Below are positions 20,393-29,062 of a stretch of 35,425 nucleotides of DNA, piece after piece. Both the position numbers and the translations under genes were made by a program. This DNA comes from a virus. Every line of letters starts with the position of its first letter. Position 1 is the first letter of the stretch. The DNA is taken from positions 1 through 35,425 of IMG/VR virus record IMGVR_UViG_3300012002_000026; one strand, given 5' to 3'. The notes under the pieces were generated by a model, which saw only the letters and a list, made by a program, of their open reading frames with translations, ran no database searches and was not told the origin of the DNA.

Positions 20393-20757
20393 CCGGCGCA
20401 CTCGACAGCACTTTCCGCCCGCTTGCCGTGGACTTGGCAAAGAAGTTCGGCAAGACGGTGACGTTCGTGCGCGTAACGGGCAGCACCTTTGACCCCGGCA
20501 CAGGCGAAACAACCGAAACGACCAGCGAGACAACGTTCGCCGCCGTTCCGCCACAGGCATTCAGCTTTGACCGCATCGACGGCTCGCTCGTGCAGTCCGG
20601 CGACACCTTGCTCGGCCTACCGGCCTTGAGCGTGCCCGCCGCGCCGACCCTAGAAGACAAAGTGAAGCTGGACGGCCACACCTGGAACATCGTGCAGGTC
20701 CAGCCGACCTATAGCGGCGAGCAGGTTGCGCTGTATCAAGTACAGTTGAGGCGGTGA
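20389..20757 (+). CDS. Head closure / head-tail joining protein (inferred)
   Basis: 122 residues; ATG 20389 overlaps the preceding stop. A helix at the start, then a beta-rich body: KTVTFVRVTGSTFDPGTGET, KVKLDGHTWNIVQVQPTYSG, VALYQVQLRR. Length, position between connector genes and the beta-barrel pattern match head-closure proteins (SPP1 gp16/HK97 gp7 type). Sequence motifs are not specific, so the call rests on order and fold impression. Confidence 0.6.
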   Translation: MTGALDSTFRPLAVDLAKKFGKTVTFVRVTGSTFDPGTGETTETTSETTFAAVPPQAFSFDRIDGSLVQSGDTLLGLPALSVPAAPTLEDKVKLDGHTWNIVQVQPTYSGEQVALYQVQLRR

Positions 20758-21146
20758 TGACAGTCACGGTGGAAGGCATCGACGGCGCGATCCAATATAT
20801 TGACGGCGTGGTAGAGGGTGCGACGGGTGCGGCTATCGTGGAGATTGAAAGCCGCCTACGCGAACTTACTCCGCGCGACACCGGCTTCGCTGCGAATAGC
20901 TGGCACACCACTACGGACGAAAACGACGAAGGCAATCTAGGCAACAACCCAGACGCGGTGACGCGCGGCTATCCAGAAGCGTATGACCTCGGGGACACGA
21001 CTTACATCAACAATGGCGCCAACTACATCGGCGTGCTAGACGATGGACGCTCCAACCAGGCGCCGAACGGGATGACTTCCATCGTCATGGTCGAGGTGCC
21101 CGAAATCTTCGACCGGCAAATCCGCCGCCTGAGCCGGAGGCGCTAG
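20757..21146 (+). CDS. Tail completion protein, HK97 gp10-like
   Basis: 129 residues from ATG 20757 (shares its A with the previous stop; GTG 20754 is an alternative). RELTPRDTGFAANSW and YINNGANYIGVLDDGRSNQA are typical of the HK97-gp10-like family, where 'TP-x-DTG' and the 'N-x-x-YIxxL-x-xG' segment are conserved. These proteins sit at the head-tail interface in siphoviruses. Confidence 0.75.
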   Translation: MTVTVEGIDGAIQYIDGVVEGATGAAIVEIESRLRELTPRDTGFAANSWHTTTDENDEGNLGNNPDAVTRGYPEAYDLGDTTYINNGANYIGVLDDGRSNQAPNGMTSIVMVEVPEIFDRQIRRLSRRR

Positions 21147-21589
21147 TGCCGACGTTTGAGGAAGCCGCCAACACGCTGCGCAGCCGGTTCGCAAGCGAGT
21201 ACCACGCGCAACGCTCCGAGCCGATTGCGTGGGACAACCAAACGCGGCTGTTGAAGCCCGATGGGACGCAGCAGGCGGAAGCGCCGAACCAAGCGGCCTG
21301 GCTTCGCTTCAGCATCCGGCCCGCGCGCGCGACACAGATTAGTGTTGGCGGCGCTGGTGACCGTCGGTTCCGGCAGCCAGGCGTCGTGATTGTGCAAATC
21401 TTCATCCCGTCCAACAACGGGGACTACGAAGCCTACAGGATCGCGGACGCCATTGCTGCTGCTATGCGTGGTGTTACGACAGAAGGCGTGCGGCTGAAGG
21501 CGACCAGCCCGCCGCAATTCGTTGGCCCTGATGGCGCTTGGTGGCAGGCGAACAGCACCACTGAGTTTGAGTTTGACCTAACCGCATGA
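21146..21589 (+). CDS. Tail terminator protein (DUF4128/gpU-like)
   Basis: 147 residues starting with GTG 21146, which shares its first base with the previous TAG. Helix FEEAANTLRSRFASEY, then beta strands (AAWLRFSIRPARATQISVGG), VVIVQIFIPSNNGDYEAYRI, and an edge strand TTEFEFDLTA. This fits the tail terminators that cap the tail tube and join it to the head. Position before the tail tube gene supports the call. Confidence 0.72.
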   Translation: MPTFEEAANTLRSRFASEYHAQRSEPIAWDNQTRLLKPDGTQQAEAPNQAAWLRFSIRPARATQISVGGAGDRRFRQPGVVIVQIFIPSNNGDYEAYRIADAIAAAMRGVTTEGVRLKATSPPQFVGPDGAWWQANSTTEFEFDLTA

Positions 21590-21694
21590 CGCCGTCTGGC
21601 CCGGTCGGCGTTTCAGGCTGGCCCGCTCCGGTGGGTCTTCGCCGTTTGTTGAGGGGTGGGCGCCCTTCGCAGGCAAACCATAGGAGGCCCGCTG
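21589..21694 (+). other. Gap between tail terminator and tail tube genes
   Basis: About 105 bases with no gene. A small hairpin, ACGCCG (21589-21594) and CGGCGT (21606-21611), is followed by TTC; it could be a weak terminator. The rest is GC-rich and ends in the ribosome site TAGGAGG of the tail tube gene. Confidence 0.4.
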
Positions 21695-22873
21695 ATGGCT
21701 GATTCTAGCCTGGTTGAAATTTCTTACGTCAAAGAAACCACCTTTGGCGAAATTCCTAACAACCCGTTCAACAAGGTTCGCCATACCGGCGGATCGTTCG
21801 GCGTCACTACCAACACGACGCGCTCTAACGAGGTGCGCGGCGATGCCCAGCGCGGCCCCGCCGTCCGCACCGGCTTTGAGCCGCAGGCCACGCTCAACAT
21901 GGAGCTGTCGGGCCAGACGTTTGACGACTTCATGGAGCTGCTACAGCGGTCTACCTGGAGCACGGCAGCGGATGTGTCCGGCTCTGACATTTCTGCTGAC
22001 AGCACCGGCTCCAAGTTCGTGTCTTCGTCCAGCGTGGACTTCACTACTACCAACATTGCGGACAAGCAATGGGTGTTGGTGAGCGGTTTCACCGACGAAA
22101 CGATCAACGGCTGGTACAAGGTCACGTCCGCTGGCGGTAACACGGCTACTGAGCTTGAGGTTGTGCCCGCGCCGCCGGCTGACGAGGCGAGCGGCAGCAG
22201 CATCACCATCAAGGGTAGCTACATTCGTAACGGCACGGATCAGCCGTCCATGGCGTTGCAGCTTGAGCATCTTGACCTGACGGACAAGTACCGCCGGATT
22301 AAGGGCGGGCGCGTCGGCCAGTTCAGCCTTGACTTTAGCTCATCCGATATCATCACGGGCAGCTTTCAAATCCAGGGCACTGACCACGTTCTGGAGACAA
22401 CCAAGGCTGGCGACGGCACAGTCAACCCAGCACCGAATACTGAGGTGTTCAACGCCATCGACAACGTGACGGGCATCTTTCTGGATGACGAAAAGGTGTC
22501 CGGCGAGGTGTCGCAGTTCGGCATGCAGGCGAACATGAACCCGCGTCGTCTGGACGCCGTTGGCCGGCTGGGGGCGTTTGACATCGGCCTTGGCTCGCTG
22601 GACCTGACGGGTAGCATCACGTTCTACATGGACGATGACACGTGGTCGCAGCTTCAAGACTACGTGGATTTCAAGAAGTTCAGCCTTGCTGTGGCGTTTG
22701 AGGACGATGCCGGTAATGGTTACGTCATGGAGTTTCCGAAGGCCGTGCGCACCAATGAGCCCGGTAACGTGCCCGGCCCGGACGATGACGTGGTGCTGAA
22801 CTTTGACTTCAGCGCGGAGCCGGGCGAGAGCTACGGCAAAACGCTCCAGATCAGCCGCGCAACGGCTGCGTAA
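21695..22873 (+). CDS. Major tail tube protein
   Basis: 392 residues from ATG 21695 (TAGGAGG upstream). The start VEISYVKETTFGEIPNNPFN and the repeated pattern TTRSNEVRGDAQRGPAVRTG match phage tail tube proteins of the Phage_tube_2 type, where 'E-x-T-x-G' opens the protein and an R-x-S/N-E-x-R-G-D strand follows. Residues about 110-190 carry an extra beta-sandwich-like insert (WVLVSGFTDETINGWYKVTS). Forms the tail tube; expected in about three copies per ring in the 6-fold stack as hexamers. Confidence 0.8.
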   Translation: MADSSLVEISYVKETTFGEIPNNPFNKVRHTGGSFGVTTNTTRSNEVRGDAQRGPAVRTGFEPQATLNMELSGQTFDDFMELLQRSTWSTAADVSGSDISADSTGSKFVSSSSVDFTTTNIADKQWVLVSGFTDETINGWYKVTSAGGNTATELEVVPAPPADEASGSSITIKGSYIRNGTDQPSMALQLEHLDLTDKYRRIKGGRVGQFSLDFSSSDIITGSFQIQGTDHVLETTKAGDGTVNPAPNTEVFNAIDNVTGIFLDDEKVSGEVSQFGMQANMNPRRLDAVGRLGAFDIGLGSLDLTGSITFYMDDDTWSQLQDYVDFKKFSLAVAFEDDAGNGYVMEFPKAVRTNEPGNVPGPDDDVVLNFDFSAEPGESYGKTLQISRATAA

Positions 22874-22985
22874 CAAACCCGAGCCTGAGTTAGCGTGACG
22901 ATCCGCGCGGATCGGGTGGGGTGGTTTCTTGCTCGGGTTGCCACCCCACCCACCGTGCATCCGAGCAAACCCGAGAGAGGACATC
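22874..22985 (+). promoter_or_regulatory. Structured intergenic region before the tail chaperone gene
   Basis: 112 bases. It holds a 16-base palindrome CGATCCGCGCGGATCG (22899-22914); a perfect 11-base inverted repeat GGGTGGGGTGG (22914-22924) / CCACCCCACCC (22941-22951); CAAACCCGAG twice (22875-22884 and 22966-22975); and the complement CTCGGGTTG in the loop (22932-22940). The loop segment can pair with either flanking copy, so the stems are mutually exclusive. Termination/attenuation or RNA stability control between the tail tube and the low-abundance chaperones is likely. Confidence 0.6.
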
Positions 22986-23438
22986 ATGGGACTGTACGAC
23001 GTATACAAGACGGACGTGAAGAAAGAGTCCGACAAGGGCATTGAGATGGACCTGCCGGGTGGCGCCAAGATGTGGCTCCGGCGCGCTGGCGGGGCGAACA
23101 CCCGCTTTGACAAGGCGATGGACGCGGTGATGAAGCCGTTCCGCCGCCAAATCCAGCAGGGCATCTTGGAAGAGGGTAAGGCTCGTGAGCTTGAGGCCAC
23201 CGTGTACGCCCGCGCGGTCGTGATCGACTGGGAAGGCGTGACGGACGAAAAGGGCAAGATGCTGGATTGCACCGAGGAGAACATCGTCAAGCTGTTCTGC
23301 GACCTGCCGGACCTGTTCATGGACGTTAAACAGCAAGCGTCGGATATGGCAAACTTCCGGCGTCAGCAGCAGGAGAGTGACGCAAAAAACTCCAAGACGC
23401 GCTCTGGTACGAACTCCGATACAGCGGAAACCGCCTAA
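22986..23438 (+). CDS. Tail assembly chaperone, short form (lambda gpG-like)
   Basis: 150 residues from ATG 22986 (GAGAGGACATC upstream). The Arg/Gly pattern MWLRRAGGANTRFDKAMDAV followed by a helical core (LEATVYARAVVIDWEGVTDE) and NIVKLFCDLPDLFMDVKQQA is typical of tail chaperones acting in tape-measure folding. The last 15 residues after the slippery site are low-complexity (SKTRSGTNSDTAETA). A -1 frameshift at 23384-23390 yields the long form. Confidence 0.8.
   Translation: MGLYDVYKTDVKKESDKGIEMDLPGGAKMWLRRAGGANTRFDKAMDAVMKPFRRQIQQGILEEGKARELEATVYARAVVIDWEGVTDEKGKMLDCTEENIVKLFCDLPDLFMDVKQQASDMANFRRQQQESDAKNSKTRSGTNSDTAETA
23384..23390 (+). promoter_or_regulatory. -1 programmed frameshift site A AAA AAC
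   Basis: The codons GCA AAA AAC in the chaperone gene form the canonical X XXY YYZ heptamer. A -1 slip joins, without any stop, the frame that ends at TAG 23771-23773. The frame residues match: 22986 is 0 modulo 3 and the downstream frame is 2. This is the standard gpG/gpGT arrangement of siphovirus tail chaperones. Nested stems lie about 40 bases downstream (GCGGA ... TCCGC), too far to be a required stimulator. Confidence 0.88.
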
Positions 23439-23773
23439 AGGCGCTCCGCAAAGGCATCAAGAACGGCGCCAAATGGGCGTTGAACGTGATGGAAGGTTGG
23501 CCAGAGATCGGCCACGGCCTTCAGTTCTACAGGCGCGCGTTTAGCGAGCTACATTCGGCCCAGCCCCAAGGTATGGGAGGAGCTGGGCCGATCCCCTGGA
23601 CGGCGATAGACCGCTGGGCGGAACGCCATGGCGTCACCGACCCTGACGACTTTGAGGACCTAGTGCTCTACGTCCAAGTGATGGATCGAACGTGGCAAGA
23701 ATACCAGTCCGAGCAGTCGGGCAAGGGCGAGTCCGGCAAGCAGGGCGATGGTGACGACGTGGTGGAGTTCTAG
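23390..23773 (+). CDS. Tail assembly chaperone, frameshift extension (gpT-like part of gpGT)
   Basis: After the slip, translation continues at CTC 23390 and adds about 127 residues to the 135 read before it, giving a product near 262 aa. The extension runs LQDALWYELRYSGNRLKALR through NVMEGWPEIGHGLQFYRRAF and contains IPWTAIDRWAERHGVTD, which resembles the DUF1799-like second chaperone of other siphophages. A stand-alone start (TTG 23480) has no ribosome site. Ends in TAG overlapping the stop of the leftward gene. Confidence 0.82.
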   Translation, partial: LQDALWYELRYSGNRLKALRKGIKNGAKWALNVMEGWPEIGHGLQFYRRAFSELHSAQPQGMGGAGPIPWTAIDRWAERHGVTDPDDFEDLVLYVQVMDRTWQEYQSEQSGKGESGKQGDGDDVVEF

Positions 23774-23949
23774 CCGCTAGATGCGGACCAGAGCACCCAC
23801 ACAATGATGCCGATGACGGTGAACCATAGCGCCGTTTGGGTGAAATCGTACACCTTGCCGTGCGTGGTCCAGCCGCCGCAGTGCGGGCACTTTTCCGCGT
23901 TGCTGGCAACTTGTTGCTTACCGCAGGGGCACTGAGTCAGTTGGGTCAT
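23770..23949 (-). CDS. Leftward zinc-ribbon membrane protein (59 aa)
   Basis: ATG 23949 with AAAGGGAG 8 bases upstream on the minus strand; the stops of this and the preceding gene overlap in CTAG. The product has Cys7-x-Cys9 (CPCG) and Cys21-x2-Cys24 (CPHCGGW), a zinc ribbon, then one membrane helix (LWFTVIGIIVWVLWSASSG). The fold resembles bacterial zinc-ribbon membrane anchors. It lies inside the tail operon between the chaperones and the tape measure, which is unusual, and looks like cargo. A GCATGC-containing repeat (CATGCAGG at 23965 and 23976) and a TATA-like stretch lie upstream, but no clean promoter was found. Confidence 0.72.
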   Translation of the reverse strand: MTQLTQCPCGKQQVASNAEKCPHCGGWTTHGKVYDFTQTALWFTVIGIIVWVLWSASSG

Positions 23950-24013
23950 AATGGGTCTCCCTTTCATGCAGGTAGCATGCAGGATATACTAAACGAACGC
24001 AACGCGAAACCGT

Positions 24014-27000
24014 GTGAGGCGTCCATTGGCGCGTGAAATCCCAATCACGATCAAGGTTGATGGGCGACAGGCCAAGCGTGGCACCGATCAGGCCACGGAT
24101 AGCCTGTCTAACCTGAAACGGCGTGCCGATGAAACCAGCCGTAGCACGTCTGCGTTTCAGCAGCGCCTTAATCGCCTTGGCGGGGCTGCGCAGCGGGTAC
24201 AGAGTTCTGTTGTCAGCCTCCAAGGCGCATTGGTCAGCCTTGGCGCTGCGCTCGCCACACGCCAGCTTGTTCGCTTCACACAGCAGGCGTTGCAGACTGC
24301 GGAAAGCATTGGTGACGTGTCGCAGCGCACAGGCATCGCGGCGGAACGGTTGCAGGGTCTAAGGCGCGCGTTTGATCAGAATGGTGGGTCCGCGCAGCAG
24401 CTTGACGCCGCACTTTCTCGGTTCAACCGTCGCATCGGTCTGGCTCAGGAGGGCACTGGCGCGGCGGCTAAGTCAATTGAACGCCTCAACATTCAACTAA
24501 ACAACGCCCGTGGTGACGCACGCGCGACGGGCGACGTTCTTAATGACGTTATCGAGGTTATTCAGGGCATTGAAAGTGCGTCGGAGCGTTCGGCGGTTGC
24601 TTCCCGGTTCTTTGGTGAAGAGGCCGGTCCAAAACTAGCACCGCTGCTGGCGCAAGGCACCGATGCGATCAACCAGTATACGGAGCAACTACGCGAAGCC
24701 GGCGTGCTGTTCCGAGGCGAGCTTGTGCAGTCTGCCGGGCAGGCTAGTGCGTCACTTCGTCGGTTCAATGAGGATGTAGGAACGGCGTTCCAAATTGGTC
24801 TGCTGGAATCTTTCGTTTCCGAAACCGGACGTGTTGAAGATAGCCTAAAGTCGCTTCGTTCATCGGCGCGGGAGTTCGGTGAAGCGGCGGGCAACGCGCT
24901 CACGTTTGCGGCGCGCGCGGCGCAAAAGCTGTCCGACAATCTAGACCTTGTTATCACCGCACTGTCCGCGACTGCTGCGGGCCGTTTGCTGCGCGTGTTC
25001 GGTACACTTACGCGCTTATTCGGTGCGGCAGCCACAGCGGCCTTCACCTATCAGCAGCGCGTTGGTGAAGCATCAACCGCAAGCAACACGTTACGGCAGG
25101 CGTCCCAACGGCTCAACACCGTTCTTGGAAATGAAGTCAGCGCGCAAGGCCAGGCAGCCCAAGCAACGCAGCAGGCGACACGCGAAAAGCTGGAGTCGGC
25201 CAAAGCGACACTGGCGCAAATTGAGGCGCAGCGACAGTTAAACCAGACTGTTACTGAAGGGCAACAGCGTCCTGGCGCGAACGTCGCCCGCGAGCAAGGT
25301 GAACAGGTCTCGGAACTGCGTTCGGAAATTGAGAACCTAGAAGCGGGCTTAGCGCAACTTAACACACAAGAGTTGCTCGGAAATGTCGGTGACACCGCCG
25401 ACCAGACCGCCGCGTCTATGTCCGACCTCAACAATGTGCTTGAGTTTTCGGAGCAAGTGTTTGAGGGCAACTCCACTGCTGTTCAAGGCGTGATAGAATC
25501 CCTCCGACAAGAGATTGAGCTGGTCGGTGCTTCGCGTGAAGAGCGGCGGCTTTCCAACGCACTCCGGCAGGCTGGGGTTGACCTGACGTCGGAGCAGGGT
25601 CAGCAGATTGCCGCGCTGGTAGGTGAGCTTGAGTCCGAACGGCAGGCGCAAGAGCGCGCGAACGAGACACTTAGGATCGCCACTGAAGGATACCTGGACC
25701 TTCAAAACGCTTCCATGGACGCGGGCAGCGCGGTCAACGACAACACGGACGCCACCCGCGAACTTACTACCGCACAAAAGGAAGCCCAGCGCACAATCGA
25801 GAAAACGGGCGACGTGATCCAAGACAGCATCGTGGACACGTTTGACCTCGCGCTGGACGGTTTCCAAGACATGGACGGCGCACTGGAGCGGTTCGCGCGC
25901 AACTGGCAGAGCCTGACGGCTAGCGTGCTTGCGCAGCCGCTTACCCTGCCAATCCGGCAAGCGTTTGGTGGCGCGTCGGCGCAGCGTGCGGGTATTACTG
26001 GCGGAGGTGGGGCGCAACCCAGCGGCGCGGGCACCGCTGGTCTACGTACCGGGCTGCAAGGCGCACAGGCTGGCCTTGGCGTCAGCGAGTTCCTGTCCAG
26101 TGGCAAAACGTTTAGCGTTGACAGCATCTTTTCCGGCGATGTTTTCAGCGGAATTGGGGAAAACCTAACCAGCATCAACTTTGGCGGCACAACGGGCGGG
26201 ATCACAACGGCGTCGGGTTCGCCGGTGGCAACGGGACAAGGGGCGTTCGCTGCGCCCGGCGGCACAAGCGGCGGGTTTAGCATCCCAGCCGGTTCGTTCC
26301 TACAAGGCGGGCTGGGCGTACTTGACTTAGCTCAGGGTGATGTCGGCTCGGGCTTAGGCAATCTCGGTGGTGCAGCAGCACTAGCCACACTGCCCCCGCC
26401 GTTTAACGTGATCGGATCGCTCGGCCTACCCATCCTTGGCAGTTTCTTTAACGGTGCCTTTGAGGGCGGAGCCGCTGGCACGTTCCCGGCAGCCCGCGCG
26501 GACATCGGCAAGGATCTCCAAATCTCCAAGGGCTTCACCTCGGACAGCGGAGACATTGGCCCCTTCAAGAAGCAGCTTGAGGCACAACGTGACCTGCTTA
26601 CGCAGTTGGCCGGCAACCTTGGGCTTCCTGCCCGGCTTCAGAACGAGGTCAGCTTTGGCGCGGCGAGCGGCTTGGGTAGTGCGGAAAGAGAGAGCAGCCC
26701 GAAACGCCTGTTCGTTGGCGGTGCTGGTGGGCTGAAAGGCGATTTTACCCGCGATCCATCGGTCGGGACGTTTAAGAGTGGTGAAGAAGCTTCCAGCGCG
26801 CTGTTCAGAACGCTGTTCAGCCAGCTTGACCTGGATCAGCTAGAAGAAGAGCTGCGCAACAGAATCGAGACGGCTCTTGAGAACTCTGCGGAAGACGCCG
26901 ATCCGGGTAAGCTGGCAGAGAACATTCAGTTCGCGGCCGGCTTTGAAGATCGTGTTGAAGCGCTAAACAAAGGTGTTCAGAGCCTTTCGGAAACCATCTC

Positions 27001-29062
27001 GGGACAAGCTGAGCAGAACCTAAGCAATCTTACTACCAATGTCAGCGATTTCTTAGACAAGACGGAAGAACTTGGCCTAGGTATTGATAAAGCCAAAGAT
27101 GCGTCGGCAGAGTTTTTGAAGCGTCAGCTTGGCATCGTGGACGCGGTGGATCCTGAACAGCTCTCCAGCGCGGCGCAAGAACAAATCCGCCTGAACACGA
27201 CACTGGAGCAAGTGCAAGACCCGACAAGCGACTTCCGTGAGTTGCTGGATCGCGTCGGCATCAGCGCGGAGAATGCGGCTGATGGTATACGCGAACAAAT
27301 CAAAGAAAACCAGAACCTGAAGAAAGCGCAGGTGCGGTCCCGGCTTCTGCCACAGGACGCACAACAGGCTGGGTCGGACTTACTCGGCTTCCTTCAGGGT
27401 CAAGGGCAATTTGCGTTACCAACGCTTCAAGAAGATGCAAATCGAGGCATTCTTAGCCAAGAGCTTGTCGATAGGTTTGCCAGCGACCAGTTTGACGCAA
27501 TTCTCGGCGGGCTTGAAGTCGGTGCGCTGGAAGACCTGCGCGACCTGTTCCAGCGGTTTGCGGATACGATCCCGAACGCGGAGCGTGTGCTTGAGGCCCT
27601 TAACCAAGAGATCAAAAACACGAGTGATCTTCTACAGCGTGGCGAGCGCCTAGACATTCGGTCCCAGTTTGCCGACTTGTTTGACCCAAGTGTCATCGAA
27701 CAGCTTATTGCGAACGGGCTCGGTGGTACGGATACGGCGGCGCAGGTTCTTGAAGGCTTTCGCACGGGGCAACGTCGAAACGGTTTAGCGCAAAGCGGCC
27801 AAGAGTTCTTTGCCAATCGCATTCTTCAGCAGGCCAGTGCAGAAGGACTGAGCGTCGAGGAAACGACACGCGCGCTCGACATCTTCGCTTCCAGTATCGA
27901 GGAAGTCGGACAGCAGGCCGAGCGTTGGGCGCAGGTCAATCGCGACCTTGGCCAGACGTTAGACGACATTCTGATTGGCAGTGATAGCCCGCTTGACCCT
28001 GAGGCTCAGTTCCAGCGAGCACGTGAAAACTTCCGGGGTACGCTGTCGCGAGCGCAAGGTGGCGACATTGAAGCCGCACAAAACTTGAGTGAGGAAGCAA
28101 GCACCTTCGCCAGCCAAATCCGCAGCTTCCTTGGGTCAGGCCCGGAAGCGGCGCAAGCGTTTGAGCGTCTGCGGAGCGGTGTGCAGAGCGTGCGCGATGT
28201 GGCGGAAAGTGGTGGTACGCCGACAGAAACGGAAACCACGGTGCCGGAGGGCCTCAAGCAATTCCGCGATACACTGGCGGCGTTGGATAGCGATGCCATC
28301 AGCCTAGATGACGCACTCAGTCGTTTCGGCACGACGCTGGACAACCTACCACCCCGGTTTGACCCGATCCGTGGCATCTTTGATAACTTCTTGGCCGATC
28401 TTCAGGATGGCACAGGAACCACGCAGGAAGCCATTGATACGTTCCTGACAAAAACGGATGCACTACCGCCGCAGTTCGCGACGATCTTTGACACTATCAA
28501 TAAGGGTGCCTCGGGCATTCCCGATCAGGTGAAGTCGTCGCTTGATGCCACCCAGCCATTCATTGACAGCTTTTTCGCGACCTTTGGTGATCGCATCAAG
28601 GGGCTAAACGAAGCGGCGAACGATCTATTTGGTGATTTGGTTGGTGGTTCCAGCGGAGTCGCACTGCCGCTGCAAAACGTGATAGATCAGATTGACGTTG
28701 GACCGGGTGCCCGCTTCAGGGACGCATTCGGTGATCCTAACAGGTTCCTGACCACGGGCATTGGCGAGCCCGGAACACGAGGTGGTGGGCTCCGCAGCTT
28801 TGGCGGTCGTGATGTAACCGAGGAAAGCCTACTTGAAGGTGGCTTTGTTCGAGGACCAACGGTCACGAACGACAAAGGCCAACGTGAAACGCTGTTCATC
28901 AACGAGCGTAACGCTGAGGAAATCAAAGGGCTGCTCAACAGCATCGGTAAGGAAATTGCCCGCCAGAACAACGGTGAGGACTCGGAAGGGGGTGATAGCA
29001 AGCAAGACGCCCTCATTGATCGAATTGACCGTTTGTTGAGCGTTATGGAGAATGCGGCCTGA
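24014..29062 (+). CDS. Tail tape measure protein (1682 aa)
   Basis: Starts at GTG 24014, or more likely at TTG 24026, which has GAGG 6 bases upstream; no ATG is available near the beginning. The N-terminal 500 residues are helical with many Gln/Ala/Arg repeats (RRADETSRSTSAFQQRLNRL, LAQIEAQRQLNQT). A hydrophobic stretch around residues 755-820 (SFLQGGLGVLDLAQGDVGSG, PPPFNVIGSLGLPILGSFF) probably spans the membrane at DNA ejection. The rest is coiled-coil. By the usual 0.15 nm per residue the tail would be about 250 nm. It needs the chaperones at 22986-23773 and sets tail length. Confidence 0.93.
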   Translation: MRRPLAREIPITIKVDGRQAKRGTDQATDSLSNLKRRADETSRSTSAFQQRLNRLGGAAQRVQSSVVSLQGALVSLGAALATRQLVRFTQQALQTAESIGDVSQRTGIAAERLQGLRRAFDQNGGSAQQLDAALSRFNRRIGLAQEGTGAAAKSIERLNIQLNNARGDARATGDVLNDVIEVIQGIESASERSAVASRFFGEEAGPKLAPLLAQGTDAINQYTEQLREAGVLFRGELVQSAGQASASLRRFNEDVGTAFQIGLLESFVSETGRVEDSLKSLRSSAREFGEAAGNALTFAARAAQKLSDNLDLVITALSATAAGRLLRVFGTLTRLFGAAATAAFTYQQRVGEASTASNTLRQASQRLNTVLGNEVSAQGQAAQATQQATREKLESAKATLAQIEAQRQLNQTVTEGQQRPGANVAREQGEQVSELRSEIENLEAGLAQLNTQELLGNVGDTADQTAASMSDLNNVLEFSEQVFEGNSTAVQGVIESLRQEIELVGASREERRLSNALRQAGVDLTSEQGQQIAALVGELESERQAQERANETLRIATEGYLDLQNASMDAGSAVNDNTDATRELTTAQKEAQRTIEKTGDVIQDSIVDTFDLALDGFQDMDGALERFARNWQSLTASVLAQPLTLPIRQAFGGASAQRAGITGGGGAQPSGAGTAGLRTGLQGAQAGLGVSEFLSSGKTFSVDSIFSGDVFSGIGENLTSINFGGTTGGITTASGSPVATGQGAFAAPGGTSGGFSIPAGSFLQGGLGVLDLAQGDVGSGLGNLGGAAALATLPPPFNVIGSLGLPILGSFFNGAFEGGAAGTFPAARADIGKDLQISKGFTSDSGDIGPFKKQLEAQRDLLTQLAGNLGLPARLQNEVSFGAASGLGSAERESSPKRLFVGGAGGLKGDFTRDPSVGTFKSGEEASSALFRTLFSQLDLDQLEEELRNRIETALENSAEDADPGKLAENIQFAAGFEDRVEALNKGVQSLSETISGQAEQNLSNLTTNVSDFLDKTEELGLGIDKAKDASAEFLKRQLGIVDAVDPEQLSSAAQEQIRLNTTLEQVQDPTSDFRELLDRVGISAENAADGIREQIKENQNLKKAQVRSRLLPQDAQQAGSDLLGFLQGQGQFALPTLQEDANRGILSQELVDRFASDQFDAILGGLEVGALEDLRDLFQRFADTIPNAERVLEALNQEIKNTSDLLQRGERLDIRSQFADLFDPSVIEQLIANGLGGTDTAAQVLEGFRTGQRRNGLAQSGQEFFANRILQQASAEGLSVEETTRALDIFASSIEEVGQQAERWAQVNRDLGQTLDDILIGSDSPLDPEAQFQRARENFRGTLSRAQGGDIEAAQNLSEEASTFASQIRSFLGSGPEAAQAFERLRSGVQSVRDVAESGGTPTETETTVPEGLKQFRDTLAALDSDAISLDDALSRFGTTLDNLPPRFDPIRGIFDNFLADLQDGTGTTQEAIDTFLTKTDALPPQFATIFDTINKGASGIPDQVKSSLDATQPFIDSFFATFGDRIKGLNEAANDLFGDLVGGSSGVALPLQNVIDQIDVGPGARFRDAFGDPNRFLTTGIGEPGTRGGGLRSFGGRDVTEESLLEGGFVRGPTVTNDKGQRETLFINERNAEEIKGLLNSIGKEIARQNNGEDSEGGDSKQDALIDRIDRLLSVMENAA

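Noticed and set aside
22340-23320. A 326-codon open frame on the minus strand over tail tube and chaperone genes
   Set aside because: It spans two well-supported genes and a structured intergenic region; no ribosome site.
23971-24010. A promoter for the leftward zinc-ribbon gene
   Set aside because: TAGTATATC on the minus strand could serve as -10, but no -35 at a proper distance; recorded only as possible.
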